This document shows positions 53,117-62,259 of a stretch of DNA of 64,000 bases, piece by piece. Origin of the DNA: an uncultured Pelagibacteraceae bacterium (lineage in GTDB: Bacteria > Pseudomonadota > Alphaproteobacteria > Pelagibacterales > Pelagibacteraceae); the NCBI GenBank assembly GCA_902575835.1, contig CACGSX010000001.1, positions 1-64,000 on the forward strand. The letters are read 5' to 3'. The notes under the pieces were generated by a model. That model searched no databases. It had not been told where the DNA came from and saw nothing but the letters and a program-made list of their open reading frames with translations. The translations under genes and the position numbers were made by a program. Position 1 is the stretch's first letter; every line of letters begins with the position of its first letter.

Positions 53117-53898
53117 ATTAGACTTGGTATTATTTTTCTTAAATCCATGGAAAGCTTAGGATTAATTTTTGAATATATCACTCCCTTACCTATTTTTTTT
53201 AATGCTAATATTTTTCCATCTGGTGAAATAATAGCCGTATGACCAAATGTTTCTCTTTTAGGGGTATTTTTTCCAGTTTGAGCTGGTGCAAATATATAAC
53301 AAAAATTTTCAATCGCTCTTGCTCTTAAAAGTGTTAACCAATGTTTTTGTCCAGTAAACTTTGTGAAAGCTGATGGAACAGCAATAAAACTCAAATTTTT
53401 TTTTGATAAATTTCTGTAAAGTTCTGGAAATCTCAGATCAAAACATATTGTAAAACCTATTTTACCCCAAGGTAAATTGGCAGATACTAATTTATTTCCT
53501 GCTTTAAAAGTTTTGCTTTCTTTATGCTGTTCTTTATTTGGAATTTTAACATCAAACATGTTAATTTTGTCATAATATTTGACAATTTTTCCATTCGGTC
53601 CAACCAATATCGATCTATTTCTGAGTTTATTTTTAACTTTAACGCAAATTGACCCGAGCAAAATCCATTTTTTATATTTTTTTGAAACTTCTTTAATTTT
53701 CTTTAAAATTGGATCTTTATTCATTTCAAATGAAAATTTAAATAATATTTCTCTACTGCTAGACATCAAAGAGGAGGTTTCGGGTGTAATGATTAAATCT
53801 GATTTATTTTTTATAGCTTGATTTACATATTTAAGAATATCTTTAAAATTATCTTTATAATTTTCTCCACTAGATAATTGTATGCATGCTATTTTCAT
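53113..53898 (-). CDS. Nitrilase-superfamily amidase (Nit1/Nit2 type)
   Basis: A 261-aa carbon-nitrogen hydrolase with the E-K-C triad E40 (ITPETS), K111 (YDKINMFDV) and C152 (ICFDLRFPELYRN). KINMFDVKIPNKEQHKES, SAFTKFTGQKHW and LLRARAIENFCY are closest to the Nit1 deaminated-glutathione amidases, which repair a transaminase side product. It overlaps the permease gene upstream (ATGA) and so is co-transcribed with the amino-acid ABC transporter; omega-amidase activity is an alternative. Confidence 0.85.
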   Translation of the reverse strand: MKIACIQLSSGENYKDNFKDILKYVNQAIKNKSDLIITPETSSLMSSSREILFKFSFEMNKDPILKKIKEVSKKYKKWILLGSICVKVKNKLRNRSILVGPNGKIVKYYDKINMFDVKIPNKEQHKESKTFKAGNKLVSANLPWGKIGFTICFDLRFPELYRNLSKKNLSFIAVPSAFTKFTGQKHWLTLLRARAIENFCYIFAPAQTGKNTPKRETFGHTAIISPDGKILALKKIGKGVIYSKINPKLSMDLRKIIPSLI

Positions 53899-54572
53899 GT
53901 TTGAAACCCATATTTTTTTTCTAAATATTTAATTACATTATGAATTATAAAAGTCATAAACAAGTAAATACCTCCAGCAACGATAAACACCTCTACCGGC
54001 TTAAATGTCGTTGAAATTATGTATTTTGCAACACCTGTTAAATCCATTAGTGTGACTGTGCTTGCTAGAGATGTTCCTTTAAGCATCAAAATAATTTCAT
54101 TCCCGTAGGCTGGTAAAGACTGTTTAATTGCAATAGGTATTTGAATTTTTGTAAAAATTATTTTTGAAGGTATACCCAAACTTTTTCCAGCTTCTAAATA
54201 TCCCAGTTTTATAGTTTGAAAAGCTGATCTCAATATTTCTGAAGTATAAGCCCCTGTATTTAATGAAAATGCTATTATCGCACACCAGTATGGTTCTTTT
54301 AAAACTACCCATAAAAAGGTTGTTCTTAAATATTCAATTTGACCTAATCCAAAATATATTATGAAGATTTGTACCAATAAAGGTGTTCCTCTAAAAATAT
54401 ATGAATACCCGTAAGCAAATTTATTAATCAACTTATTATTATTCATTCTCAAGATTGCAAAACCTAATCCAATAAAAAGACCAAGAATTAGGGATACAGA
54501 TAATAGTTTAAGAGTAATCAAAGTTGCGTTCAACAACTTAGGAAAACTATTTATCATTAATTCAATATCCAT
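53895..54572 (-). CDS. Polar amino acid ABC transporter permease (second subunit)
   Basis: A 225-aa HisM/GlnP-type permease with about five helices. The cytoplasmic EAA loop is EAGKSLGIPSKIIFTKIQIPIAIKQSLPAYGNE, and FRGTPLLVQIFIIYFG is typical of this family. It pairs with the preceding permease gene (one-base overlap). No ATP-binding subunit gene is adjacent. Confidence 0.92.
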   Translation of the reverse strand: MDIELMINSFPKLLNATLITLKLLSVSLILGLFIGLGFAILRMNNNKLINKFAYGYSYIFRGTPLLVQIFIIYFGLGQIEYLRTTFLWVVLKEPYWCAIIAFSLNTGAYTSEILRSAFQTIKLGYLEAGKSLGIPSKIIFTKIQIPIAIKQSLPAYGNEIILMLKGTSLASTVTLMDLTGVAKYIISTTFKPVEVFIVAGGIYLFMTFIIHNVIKYLEKKYGFQT

Positions 54573-55264
54573 TAATAACCTTTGCTATATTTTGTTTCTA
54601 ATCTATTTAATAATTGCATACTTAAAAATGTAAGCATTAAGTATAGAACTGCTGCAAATGAGTAAAAAAATAATGGATCTCTAGTTGAACCAGCTGCAAT
54701 ATAGGATTGTCTCATTATTTCAACTAAACCCGTTACAGATATAAGAGAAGTATCTTTTAATGTAATTTGCCAAACATTGCTTAAGTTTGGAATTGCTAAT
54801 CTAAGCATTTGAGGCAAAATAATTTTAAAGAAGTAAATATATTTATTAAAACCTAAAACTTTTGCAGCCTCGAACTGCCCCTTATCGATAGATTGTAGGG
54901 CTCCTCTAAATACTTCGGTTGAGTATGCTCCCGATATTATCCCTATTGAAAATGAACCAGTTAAAAAAGCATTAATTTCGATGTAATCATTATAACCAAA
55001 TATTGAAGCAACAAACATAATTGCTCCACTTCCACCAAAGAAAAATAAATAAATTACTAGAAGCTCTGGCACACCTCTAATAACAGTGGTGTATGCATTA
55101 CCAATAGAATTAAGAAATTTATTATTAGATAATTTTAATGGAGTAAATAAAGCAGCAAATATAAAGCCAATTATCATTGCGGTTATTGAGACTGCAATTG
55201 TCATTAAGGTTGCAAAGAATAACTCGTCTCCCCAACCTTTATCACCAAAATATAGAAGTTCCAT
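54572..55264 (-). CDS. Polar amino acid ABC transporter permease (first subunit)
   Basis: A 230-aa HisQ-type permease with the EAA loop FEAAKVLGFNKYIYFFKIILPQMLRLAIPNL and the entry motif VIRGVPELLVIYLFFFGG. With its neighbour it forms the membrane channel for a basic or polar amino acid transporter. Its ATG is six bases after a strong hairpin that separates it from the binding-protein gene. Confidence 0.92.
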   Translation of the reverse strand: MELLYFGDKGWGDELFFATLMTIAVSITAMIIGFIFAALFTPLKLSNNKFLNSIGNAYTTVIRGVPELLVIYLFFFGGSGAIMFVASIFGYNDYIEINAFLTGSFSIGIISGAYSTEVFRGALQSIDKGQFEAAKVLGFNKYIYFFKIILPQMLRLAIPNLSNVWQITLKDTSLISVTGLVEIMRQSYIAAGSTRDPLFFYSFAAVLYLMLTFLSMQLLNRLETKYSKGY

Positions 55265-55270
55265 AATATA

Positions 55271-55290
55271 GGTGGCTAATTGTAGCCACC
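55271..55290 (-). terminator. Hairpin between ABC binding-protein and permease genes
   Basis: GGTGGCTA and TAGCCACC form a perfect 8-bp stem with a 4-base loop, which stands out in AT-rich DNA. It lies between the binding-protein stop and the permease ATG, six bases before the latter, with no T run. It could protect the upstream mRNA from 3' decay or reduce permease translation. Confidence 0.65.
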
Positions 55291-55303
55291 CATAAATAAT
55301 TTA

Positions 55304-56131
55304 TTACATAGAAGCGTCAAAACCAAAATGTTTTATTGCAAGCTTACTAATAATGCCATCATCTCTAGCTTTATCAATTGCTGCATTGAAATCATTTAAA
55401 AGTTTAGAGTCACCTTTTCTAATACCAACACCAACACCATTACCAAAATCTCCACCTGCAAATGTTGGTCCAGTTAATACAACTGCTTTACCAGATTTCT
55501 CTGCATAATCTGTAAAGGCAACTGCTGCAGCTAATGCCGCATCTATTCTACCTGCAGATAAATCTAAGTTTACTTCGTCTTGAGTTTTATAAGTTCTTAT
55601 TTTTACGTTACCCATTAAACCAGACTCTAAAAAATTCTGGTGAATTGTTGCTGTTTGTACACCAATAGTTTTACCTTTAAATGCTTTAGTCAAAACATCT
55701 AGTGTTGATTGTTCATCAGCACTTACGTCAGACAAATTAATAGCTGACATTGTTTTAAGGCCTTCATTTTTTGATCCTTTCATAACAGCTAATGATGCAA
55801 CTTCATCAGCATAACCTTGAGAAAAGTTTATTGTTTTCATTCTTTCACCAGTTATTGACATTCCTGCCATGATGGCATCAAATTTTCTTGAGACTAAAGC
55901 TGGTATCATTCCATCCCAGTCTTGCTCTACAATTGTGCAATCATGATTCATAATTTTGCATAATTCATTTGCTAATTCGACTTCAAAGCCAATCAAATTT
56001 CCAGCTGAATCTTTAGAATTCCAAGGTGGATATGCACCTTCAGTTCCTATTTTAATTTGATCTGCAATTGAAGAAATTGTTAGAAATGATGATATTAAAA
56101 TACCAAGTCCTAATACTTTTAATTTTTTCAT
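55304..56131 (-). CDS. Polar amino acid ABC transporter substrate-binding protein
   Basis: A periplasmic binding protein of the lysine/arginine/ornithine-histidine type. I take the ATG at 56131, with GGAGGA six bases upstream, over the upstream TTG in the track. The mature part after the signal peptide (LGILISSFLTISSIA) starts DQIKIGTEGAYPPWNSKDSAGNLIGFEVEL, a family signature, followed by IVEQDWDGMIPALVSRKFDAIMAGMSIT. About 275 aa. Ligand class is a fair prediction, exact ligand is not. Confidence 0.92.
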   Translation of the reverse strand: MKKLKVLGLGILISSFLTISSIADQIKIGTEGAYPPWNSKDSAGNLIGFEVELANELCKIMNHDCTIVEQDWDGMIPALVSRKFDAIMAGMSITGERMKTINFSQGYADEVASLAVMKGSKNEGLKTMSAINLSDVSADEQSTLDVLTKAFKGKTIGVQTATIHQNFLESGLMGNVKIRTYKTQDEVNLDLSAGRIDAALAAAVAFTDYAEKSGKAVVLTGPTFAGGDFGNGVGVGIRKGDSKLLNDFNAAIDKARDDGIISKLAIKHFGFDASM

Positions 56132-56189
56132 TTTTTCCTCCAAAAATTTTGAAGATTATTTCATAAAATTATTGTTTTAAAAAGAAAAA

Positions 56190-57230
56190 TTAATGATTTA
56201 TTGACGAGGAAAAATTCCAAGAACAATCGAAACTTGGTATATAAATTCTTGAAAGTTTTGTATTTCCAAAATTTTTGTTAAAAACATTTAACCAATTTTC
56301 GACCTGTTTTGGCTTTTTGTCTTGGCTTCCAACTTGAGCAGTAATTACACCTTTTGGTTTTAATATTCTTTCTAAAGATGACATATTTTTTGCAGCCAAA
56401 TCTATACAAAATTGATCATCATTAAGATCTACAAATATTTGATCATAAGTATTGTCTTTGACAGATTTAATACTTTCAAAAGCATCTCCCCAAACGCATT
56501 TAACTGAATTCTTTTCTGTGGCCTTCTCACCAATTTTGCTTAGATGTTTGTCACATACATCTACGACTTCAGGGTCTAATTCATACCAATCTATAAAGCC
56601 GAAGTTTTGTGAAATGCATTCTCTTGCAACACCTCCATCACCCCCACCAATAATTGCAGCTTTTTCTTTGTTAGAATTTAAATTAAGACCTGAATTTACA
56701 AAGGTTGAGCTATATAAATGTTCATCACTTTCAGCTACTTGTATTTCATTATCGATAAATAAAGCTTTTCCAAATTGTTCTAAATCAAGTATTTCAATAT
56801 ATTGACCGACATTAGATTTAAAATTTTCTAAAACTTTATTAACAACATATGATTTTTTTAAACCTGGAGAGCTATAATTGTCATGATAAAGATCAATAGT
56901 ATCTCTATTAAATTCTTTAATAATGATATTTGTATGTTCCATCTCGTCTTTTATTATATCTAGAGATACTTTTGGTGATACTTTTCCACATGTAAAAAAA
57001 TCAAAGCTTACAATTTCTTTTTCTGGGAAAGTATGAAAACTAATGTGGCTTTCAGCAAGCAAAGCGACCAATGTAAATCCTTGTGGCTCGAATTTATATT
57101 TAGAAATTTTTAAAACTGTAACTTTTGCTGCTTTAGCAATTTTATATACTAACTTTTCATAAAATTCGGGAGTATATTCCTTTTTAGTTCCAACTATATC
57201 CAATGTTATATGTTCCCCAACTTTTTCCAT
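56190..57230 (-). CDS. Fused S-adenosylmethionine decarboxylase / spermidine synthase
   Basis: Residues 1-115 are a class 1 SpeH-type AdoMet decarboxylase: self-cleavage between E60 and S61 in LLAESHISFHTFPE would make the pyruvoyl group, with H66 and C81 in the positions known from the Thermotoga enzyme. Residues from about 120 are SpeE, with the AdoMet-binding AAIIGGGDGGVARECI, ELDPEVVDVC and GDAF. One protein therefore makes decarboxylated AdoMet and transfers its aminopropyl group to putrescine, releasing methylthioadenosine. Its neighbours on the other side salvage that product. Confidence 0.93.
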   Translation of the reverse strand: MEKVGEHITLDIVGTKKEYTPEFYEKLVYKIAKAAKVTVLKISKYKFEPQGFTLVALLAESHISFHTFPEKEIVSFDFFTCGKVSPKVSLDIIKDEMEHTNIIIKEFNRDTIDLYHDNYSSPGLKKSYVVNKVLENFKSNVGQYIEILDLEQFGKALFIDNEIQVAESDEHLYSSTFVNSGLNLNSNKEKAAIIGGGDGGVARECISQNFGFIDWYELDPEVVDVCDKHLSKIGEKATEKNSVKCVWGDAFESIKSVKDNTYDQIFVDLNDDQFCIDLAAKNMSSLERILKPKGVITAQVGSQDKKPKQVENWLNVFNKNFGNTKLSRIYIPSFDCSWNFSSSINH

Positions 57231-57319
57231 AAGAATCTAATATATATCTTTTTTAACTAACGAAATTTTTTACTTCTTTCAAACAAAAAACTATTATAAT
57301 AATTTATTGAGGATAAACA

Positions 57320-59353
57320 TTGAAAAACAATTGGTCAGATAACGAAGCTAAAAAATATATTAAAAAGTATAAGAAATTGGGTCATTCTGAAGATATGGCT
57401 TTAAGAGTTTATACAACTAGACTTCTAGGTAGAAATCCAGAATTGGTATTGCATGGTGGTGGCAATACATCAGTTAAGACAAAAATCAAAGATATAGATG
57501 GTAAATACTATGATGTTCTTTGCGTAAAAGGCAGCGGATGGGATATGGCCGAAATTGAACCAGCAGGTTTACCAGCTGTTAAATTAAATCCGTTGCTTAC
57601 TATGAAAAAAAAGAAAACTCTTTCTGACGATGACATGGTTGCTTTTCAAAAAAAAAATTTAATAGATACAAAATCACCCAATCCATCAGTTGAAACTTTT
57701 TTACATGCATTTTTACCGTTTAAATTTGTTGACCACACTCATTCTGATGCAATTATGAAAATTACTAATAGACCAAATGGAGAAATGCTATCAAAAAAAA
57801 TATTTGGTAAAAAAACTGCAATAGTGCCATATGTAATGCCAGGATTTAAATTAGCTCAAAAAATAAATGAAGTTTATTCTAAAAATCCAGATATCAATTG
57901 TTTGATTTTATTAAACCACGGTATTTTCACATTTGCTGATAATGCGAAAGATGCTTACAGTTTAATGATTAAGTACATATCTGATGCTGAAAAAACTTTA
58001 ACCAAACTAAAAAAGAAAAAAATAAAACAGATAAAGAAAACTAAATTTAATTTCTCAACTGCAGATGTGGCTCCTATATTGAGAGGTCTTTTATCTGAAA
58101 AAAATGATAACAAATTTATCTTAAATTTCAAAAAAAATAGTAGGTTAGATTATTTTATTAATGGTAAAGATATAAATAGGTATTCAAATGAAGGAACAGC
58201 TACTCCTGATCATGTTATTAGAGTTAAACCATTTCCCTTAATAATATCACCAAAAGCAAACTGTACATTAGATGAATTTAAAAATTTAGCTGAAAAAAAA
58301 TTCAAAGAATATAGGCAAAAATATAAAAAATATTTTGAATCTAATAAGAAAAAAACTAAAGAAAAAAAAGTAATGCTTGATACATCTCCTAGAGTAATTC
58401 TAGTTCAGAATTTTGGTTTATTTACAGTAGGAGATACCTTAAAAGCTGCAAAAATTGCAGGTGATTTAACTCAAACTAATGCCAATGTAATTTCAAGCGT
58501 TGAAGAGACGTCCAAATATAAATTCTTATCAAAAAAAGACTTATTTAATGTCGAGTATTGGTCCTTAGAACAAGCAAAATTAAACAAAGCAAAAAAAGAA
58601 TTGCAAGGCAATGTTGTTGTTATCACTGGTAGTACAGGTGAAATTGGTAAAGCAACCTATAAATTATTTAAAAAATATGGAGCTGAAGTTGTTTTGCTTG
58701 ATATTAATAAAAGTAAGATAAATGATTTACAGACAAAAATAGGTGATCTTTGTATTCACTGTGATGTAACTAACAAACAAAGCGTAAAAAAAGCATTTAA
58801 TAAAATTTTGGAAATATATGGAGGTGTAGATATTTTAATATCTAATGCTGGTACTGCTATAGGTGGATCAATTGCAGAAGTTAATGATGAAATACTTCGA
58901 AAAAGTTTTGAAGATAATTTTTTCTCACACCAAAATTGTGCTTCAGAGGCTGTAAAAATTATGAAAAAACAAAATATAAATGGGTGTTTGTTATTTAATA
59001 TATCTAAGCAATCAGTTAATCCTGGTAAAAATTTTGGACCATATGGATTGCCTAAGTCTGCGCTTTTAAATTTATGTAAACAATATGCAGTTGATTATGG
59101 ACACCTTGGTATTAGATCAAACGGTGTAAACGCTGATAGAATTAGAAGTGGTTTATTAAATGACAAAATGATTAAACAAAGAGCAAAAGCAAGAGAAGTA
59201 ACTACGGATCAATATATGAGTGGAAACCTACTGTTAAGTGAGGTCAAAGCAGATGATGTGGCCAAAGCTTTTTATCATCTTGCGATATCAAAAAAATCAA
59301 CTGGAGCAGTACTAACCGTAGACGGTGGAAATATTGCAGCTTCTTTAAGGTAA
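57320..59353 (+). CDS. Fused class II aldolase / short-chain dehydrogenase (RhaD/RhaE-W type)
   Basis: The N-terminal 420 residues are a zinc-type class II aldolase: LHGGGNTSVK, E125, the ligand pair H139/H141 in VDHTHSDA and H200 in LLNHGIF. From about 430 follows an SDR dehydrogenase with the cofactor loop TGSTGEIG (436-443), a serine in FNISKQS and the catalytic Y575xxxK579. The same fusion splits rhamnulose-1-phosphate and oxidises lactaldehyde elsewhere, but no rhamnose genes are near. Between speHE and mtnA it may instead cleave methylthioribulose-1-phosphate. TTG start, with TGAGGA seven bases upstream. Confidence 0.88.
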   Translation: MKNNWSDNEAKKYIKKYKKLGHSEDMALRVYTTRLLGRNPELVLHGGGNTSVKTKIKDIDGKYYDVLCVKGSGWDMAEIEPAGLPAVKLNPLLTMKKKKTLSDDDMVAFQKKNLIDTKSPNPSVETFLHAFLPFKFVDHTHSDAIMKITNRPNGEMLSKKIFGKKTAIVPYVMPGFKLAQKINEVYSKNPDINCLILLNHGIFTFADNAKDAYSLMIKYISDAEKTLTKLKKKKIKQIKKTKFNFSTADVAPILRGLLSEKNDNKFILNFKKNSRLDYFINGKDINRYSNEGTATPDHVIRVKPFPLIISPKANCTLDEFKNLAEKKFKEYRQKYKKYFESNKKKTKEKKVMLDTSPRVILVQNFGLFTVGDTLKAAKIAGDLTQTNANVISSVEETSKYKFLSKKDLFNVEYWSLEQAKLNKAKKELQGNVVVITGSTGEIGKATYKLFKKYGAEVVLLDINKSKINDLQTKIGDLCIHCDVTNKQSVKKAFNKILEIYGGVDILISNAGTAIGGSIAEVNDEILRKSFEDNFFSHQNCASEAVKIMKKQNINGCLLFNISKQSVNPGKNFGPYGLPKSALLNLCKQYAVDYGHLGIRSNGVNADRIRSGLLNDKMIKQRAKAREVTTDQYMSGNLLLSEVKADDVAKAFYHLAISKKSTGAVLTVDGGNIAASLR

Positions 59354-60430
59354 TTAATTAAATAACTTTTTTAAGCCCTCAGAAGAAGCATCACAAACTC
59401 CTTTTTCTGTTATTAATGCAGTAACATATTTAGCAGGTGTTACATCAAAGGCTAAATTTAATGATTTGCTTTTTTCGGGATATATTAAAACTTTATCCAC
59501 TTTATTATCTTTGTTAATTCCATCCACATGAGAAAGTTCTCTTGGATCTCTTTCTTCTATTGGAATATCTTTAGAGTTTTTTAAATTCCAATCTATAGTT
59601 GAACTTGGTAAAGCAACATAAAAAGGAACCTTATTATCATGAGCAGCAAGAGCTTTTAAATATGTGCCGATTTTATTGCACACATCTCCGTTAGATAATG
59701 TCCTATCTGTTCCAACAATACACATATCAACCTGTCCTCTTTGCATTAATATTCCACCTGTATTATCTGCTATAATTGTATTTGGAATTTCTTCTTCATT
59801 AAGTTCATATGATGTAAGGTTTGCTCCTTGATTTCTTGGTCTAGTTTCATCTACCCAAACATGTATTGGTATTCCTTTTTTATGTGCATGATAAATAGGA
59901 GATGTTGCTGTTCCCCAATTTATTGTGGCTAACCAACCTGCATTGCAATGTGTAAGAATATTTACGGTATCTTTCTTTTTATTATATATATCTTCAATAA
60001 TATTTAATCCATTTTTACCAATACTTTTACAAAATCCCTCGTCTTCTTTACAAATTTCTTTAGCTTCATTGAGTGCAACATTAAATAAATTTACAGGTTC
60101 AACAAATGATAATTTGTTATTCATTCTATGTATTGCCCATTGGAGATTTATTGCTGTTGGTCTAGATGCAACTAATTCCTCTGAACTTTTTTTTATAAAA
60201 TCTAAACTGTTATTTTCTTTTATAGCTAAAACTAACCCAAATGCAGCTGTGCCTCCGATTAATGGAGCACCTCGAACTTCCATTGTTTTAATAGCATTTA
60301 TAGCTTCTTTAACTGAACTTAATTCCTTTATTGTAAATTTATGTGGCAGCTTTGTCTGATCTATAATTTTTACAATTTGTTTTTCTTCATCAAACCAAAT
60401 TGTTTTATATTCAACACCATTAATTTTCAT
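59354..60430 (-). CDS. mtnA: Methylthioribose-1-phosphate isomerase
   Basis: Isomerises methylthioribose 1-phosphate to methylthioribulose 1-phosphate in methionine salvage. The 358-aa protein has MEVRGAPLIGGTAAFG, the catalytic-cysteine segment ILTHCNAGWLAT, and IVGTDRTLSNGDVCNKIGTY with the catalytic aspartate. These separate it from eIF2B-like relatives. It shares a base with the stop of the exported hydrolase gene upstream (TAATG) and so belongs to the mtnP operon. Confidence 0.93.
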   Translation of the reverse strand: MKINGVEYKTIWFDEEKQIVKIIDQTKLPHKFTIKELSSVKEAINAIKTMEVRGAPLIGGTAAFGLVLAIKENNSLDFIKKSSEELVASRPTAINLQWAIHRMNNKLSFVEPVNLFNVALNEAKEICKEDEGFCKSIGKNGLNIIEDIYNKKKDTVNILTHCNAGWLATINWGTATSPIYHAHKKGIPIHVWVDETRPRNQGANLTSYELNEEEIPNTIIADNTGGILMQRGQVDMCIVGTDRTLSNGDVCNKIGTYLKALAAHDNKVPFYVALPSSTIDWNLKNSKDIPIEERDPRELSHVDGINKDNKVDKVLIYPEKSKSLNLAFDVTPAKYVTALITEKGVCDASSEGLKKLFN

Positions 60431-61362
60431 TATTTTATTCTTGAAGCAATGTATTCTTTAATTGTTGGATTATAATATTGAAAACAATCAGCCTGGTTCA
60501 TTTCATGACCTGGATTTTTCTGAGCTGAGATTTTTTTTTGCCAATCAACTCCTTTAACAACACAAGATTTTCCTTTAATTTTATAATCTTCAGAAATAAC
60601 AATTCTTTTAACTCCTGGAACTTCCTCTAGCCAGTCAGATAACAATCCCTCCCATTTATCCTTCGGGTGAGTGAAAGCTAAAACAGAAACATTATCAGAT
60701 TGTTTAATATTATTAATTATTCTTGCTCTTAATTCAGCAGGGCCTGGGTATTTTTTAGCAAATTTTTCTAATGCCTTTTCTGGGCCTACTTTTTTTACTT
60801 TATAAGTTTTAGAAAGCTTACCAAAACAAGCTTGCATATATGATATGCCCCCGCCTACTTTTTCTGGGTAAGCTGATAACAACATTAGAGTTAATAGACC
60901 CCCACATGAATGACCTGATATGATAATTTGTTTTCTTGGAACTCCAATACTTATAAATTTTTCAACTAATTCTAAATTTTTTTCAATCCTTTTGTCTAAC
61001 TTATGTTTACCCACATAAGGAGTTTTGGACTTCCACCAATGTTTTTTTAATGACATATCACCTGCAAAATCATTTGAGCAGAAATTATAAACCATAATTT
61101 TTTTACCATTAATTTCCTCATCAACTAATGAAGCTTGATTTCTTATTTGATTTACCCAAATACATTCATTCTTGTGTGCTTTATCATTTGAATTTTGACC
61201 ATGATTATAAATAATTATAATTTTGTTTTTTGGATCTTTTACGTCCATACCCTCCTCTACTGAAGCTGATTTAGTAAAAAATCCACTTTTTAAAATTTTA
61301 CCGTTAGCGTAAGCGTAAGTAGAAATAATAAAAAATAGTACAATTAAAAATAGTTTCTTCAT
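60430..61362 (-). CDS. Exported alpha/beta-hydrolase-fold protein, unknown substrate
   Basis: A 310-aa protein with a signal peptide (KKLFLIVLFFIISTYAYA). The alpha/beta hydrolase features are an oxyanion segment YNHGQN (residues 52-57) and the nucleophile elbow SGHSCGG with S152; HPKDKW and a late histidine (NPGHEMNQ) could complete the triad. It sits between mtnP and mtnA with overlaps of four and one bases, so it is translated with them, although its predicted location is periplasmic while salvage is cytoplasmic. I cannot name a family. Confidence 0.72.
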   Translation of the reverse strand: MKKLFLIVLFFIISTYAYANGKILKSGFFTKSASVEEGMDVKDPKNKIIIIYNHGQNSNDKAHKNECIWVNQIRNQASLVDEEINGKKIMVYNFCSNDFAGDMSLKKHWWKSKTPYVGKHKLDKRIEKNLELVEKFISIGVPRKQIIISGHSCGGLLTLMLLSAYPEKVGGGISYMQACFGKLSKTYKVKKVGPEKALEKFAKKYPGPAELRARIINNIKQSDNVSVLAFTHPKDKWEGLLSDWLEEVPGVKRIVISEDYKIKGKSCVVKGVDWQKKISAQKNPGHEMNQADCFQYYNPTIKEYIASRIK

Positions 61363-62231
61363 TTATTTAAAACCCTCCCTGCAATCGTTTTTAATTTATC
61401 TTTGGTTTTTTGTGTTCTTTTTTCTGAAGCTGTAATTATTGCTACATCTAAGCAATTATTAGTTGGATCATTTGGATCAATGTGATTTTCAAAATTCTCT
61501 ATCAAATTTTTAATCATATTTTTAGCTTTTGCTGCATTATCTAAAAGTACTTTTATTACTTGTTGAACATCAACATTCTCGTGATCTGGATGCCAACAAT
61601 CATAATCTGTTACCATCGATACTGAAGCATATCTGATTTCAGCTTCTCTTGCTAGTTTAGCTTCTGGCATATTTGTCATTCCAATAACATCTGCTTTCCA
61701 TGATCTATATAGGTTTGACTCTGCTAATGTAGAAAATTGTGGACCTTCCATTACAACATAAGTTCCACCTCTTTGATAAGGAATATTCTCTTTTTTTATA
61801 GCATCTTCGCAAGCATTCATTAGCCCATTTGAAGTAGGGTGTGCCATTGATACATGCGCAACAATTTCATCATCGAAAAAAGTTTTGTTTCTTGCAAAAG
61901 TTCTATCAATGAATTGATCAACGATAACAAATTTACCTGGGGGCAAATCTTCTTTTAAAGATCCAACGGCTGAAACAGAAACTATGTCAGTGATACCTAG
62001 TTGTTTAAGTGCATCAATATTGGCTCTAAAATTTATTTTTGAAGGAGAAATGAAATGACCTTTTCCGTGTCTTGGAAGAAAATAAATTTCTTTATTATTA
62101 TATATTGCCTTTAATATTAAATCTGAGGGTTTTCCCCATGGAGTGTTTAAATCTAAAGTTTCTCTATCTTTAAACTCTTCAACATCATATAGCCCACTTC
62201 CACCAATAATTGCTAATTTATTATTTGCCAT
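61359..62231 (-). CDS. mtnP: S-methyl-5'-thioadenosine phosphorylase
   Basis: Phosphorolyses methylthioadenosine to adenine and methylthioribose 1-phosphate. The 290-aa trimeric-type phosphorylase begins LAIIGGSGLYDVEEF and contains FLPRHGKGHFISPSKINFRAN, GTYVVMEGPQFST and MTNMPEAKLAREAEI, the purine-binding region. It is translationally coupled to the hydrolase gene downstream. Adenine made here can be recovered by apt, which starts 28 bases away on the other strand. Confidence 0.94.
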   Translation of the reverse strand: MANNKLAIIGGSGLYDVEEFKDRETLDLNTPWGKPSDLILKAIYNNKEIYFLPRHGKGHFISPSKINFRANIDALKQLGITDIVSVSAVGSLKEDLPPGKFVIVDQFIDRTFARNKTFFDDEIVAHVSMAHPTSNGLMNACEDAIKKENIPYQRGGTYVVMEGPQFSTLAESNLYRSWKADVIGMTNMPEAKLAREAEIRYASVSMVTDYDCWHPDHENVDVQQVIKVLLDNAAKAKNMIKNLIENFENHIDPNDPTNNCLDVAIITASEKRTQKTKDKLKTIAGRVLNK

Positions 62232-62259
62232 AATACAATTTAGATTATAATTAAGTTTT

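Noticed and set aside
57277-57300. Promoter ahead of the aldolase/dehydrogenase gene (TTTCAA ... TATAAT)
   Set aside because: The TATAAT at 57295 is attractive, but the spacing to the -35-like hexamer is only 12 bases and such hexamers are expected by chance in this AT-rich DNA.
59925-60359. 144-aa plus-strand ORF opposite mtnA
   Set aside because: Long, but wholly antisense to a clear MtnA with all catalytic residues; composition is that of a reverse-complement shadow.
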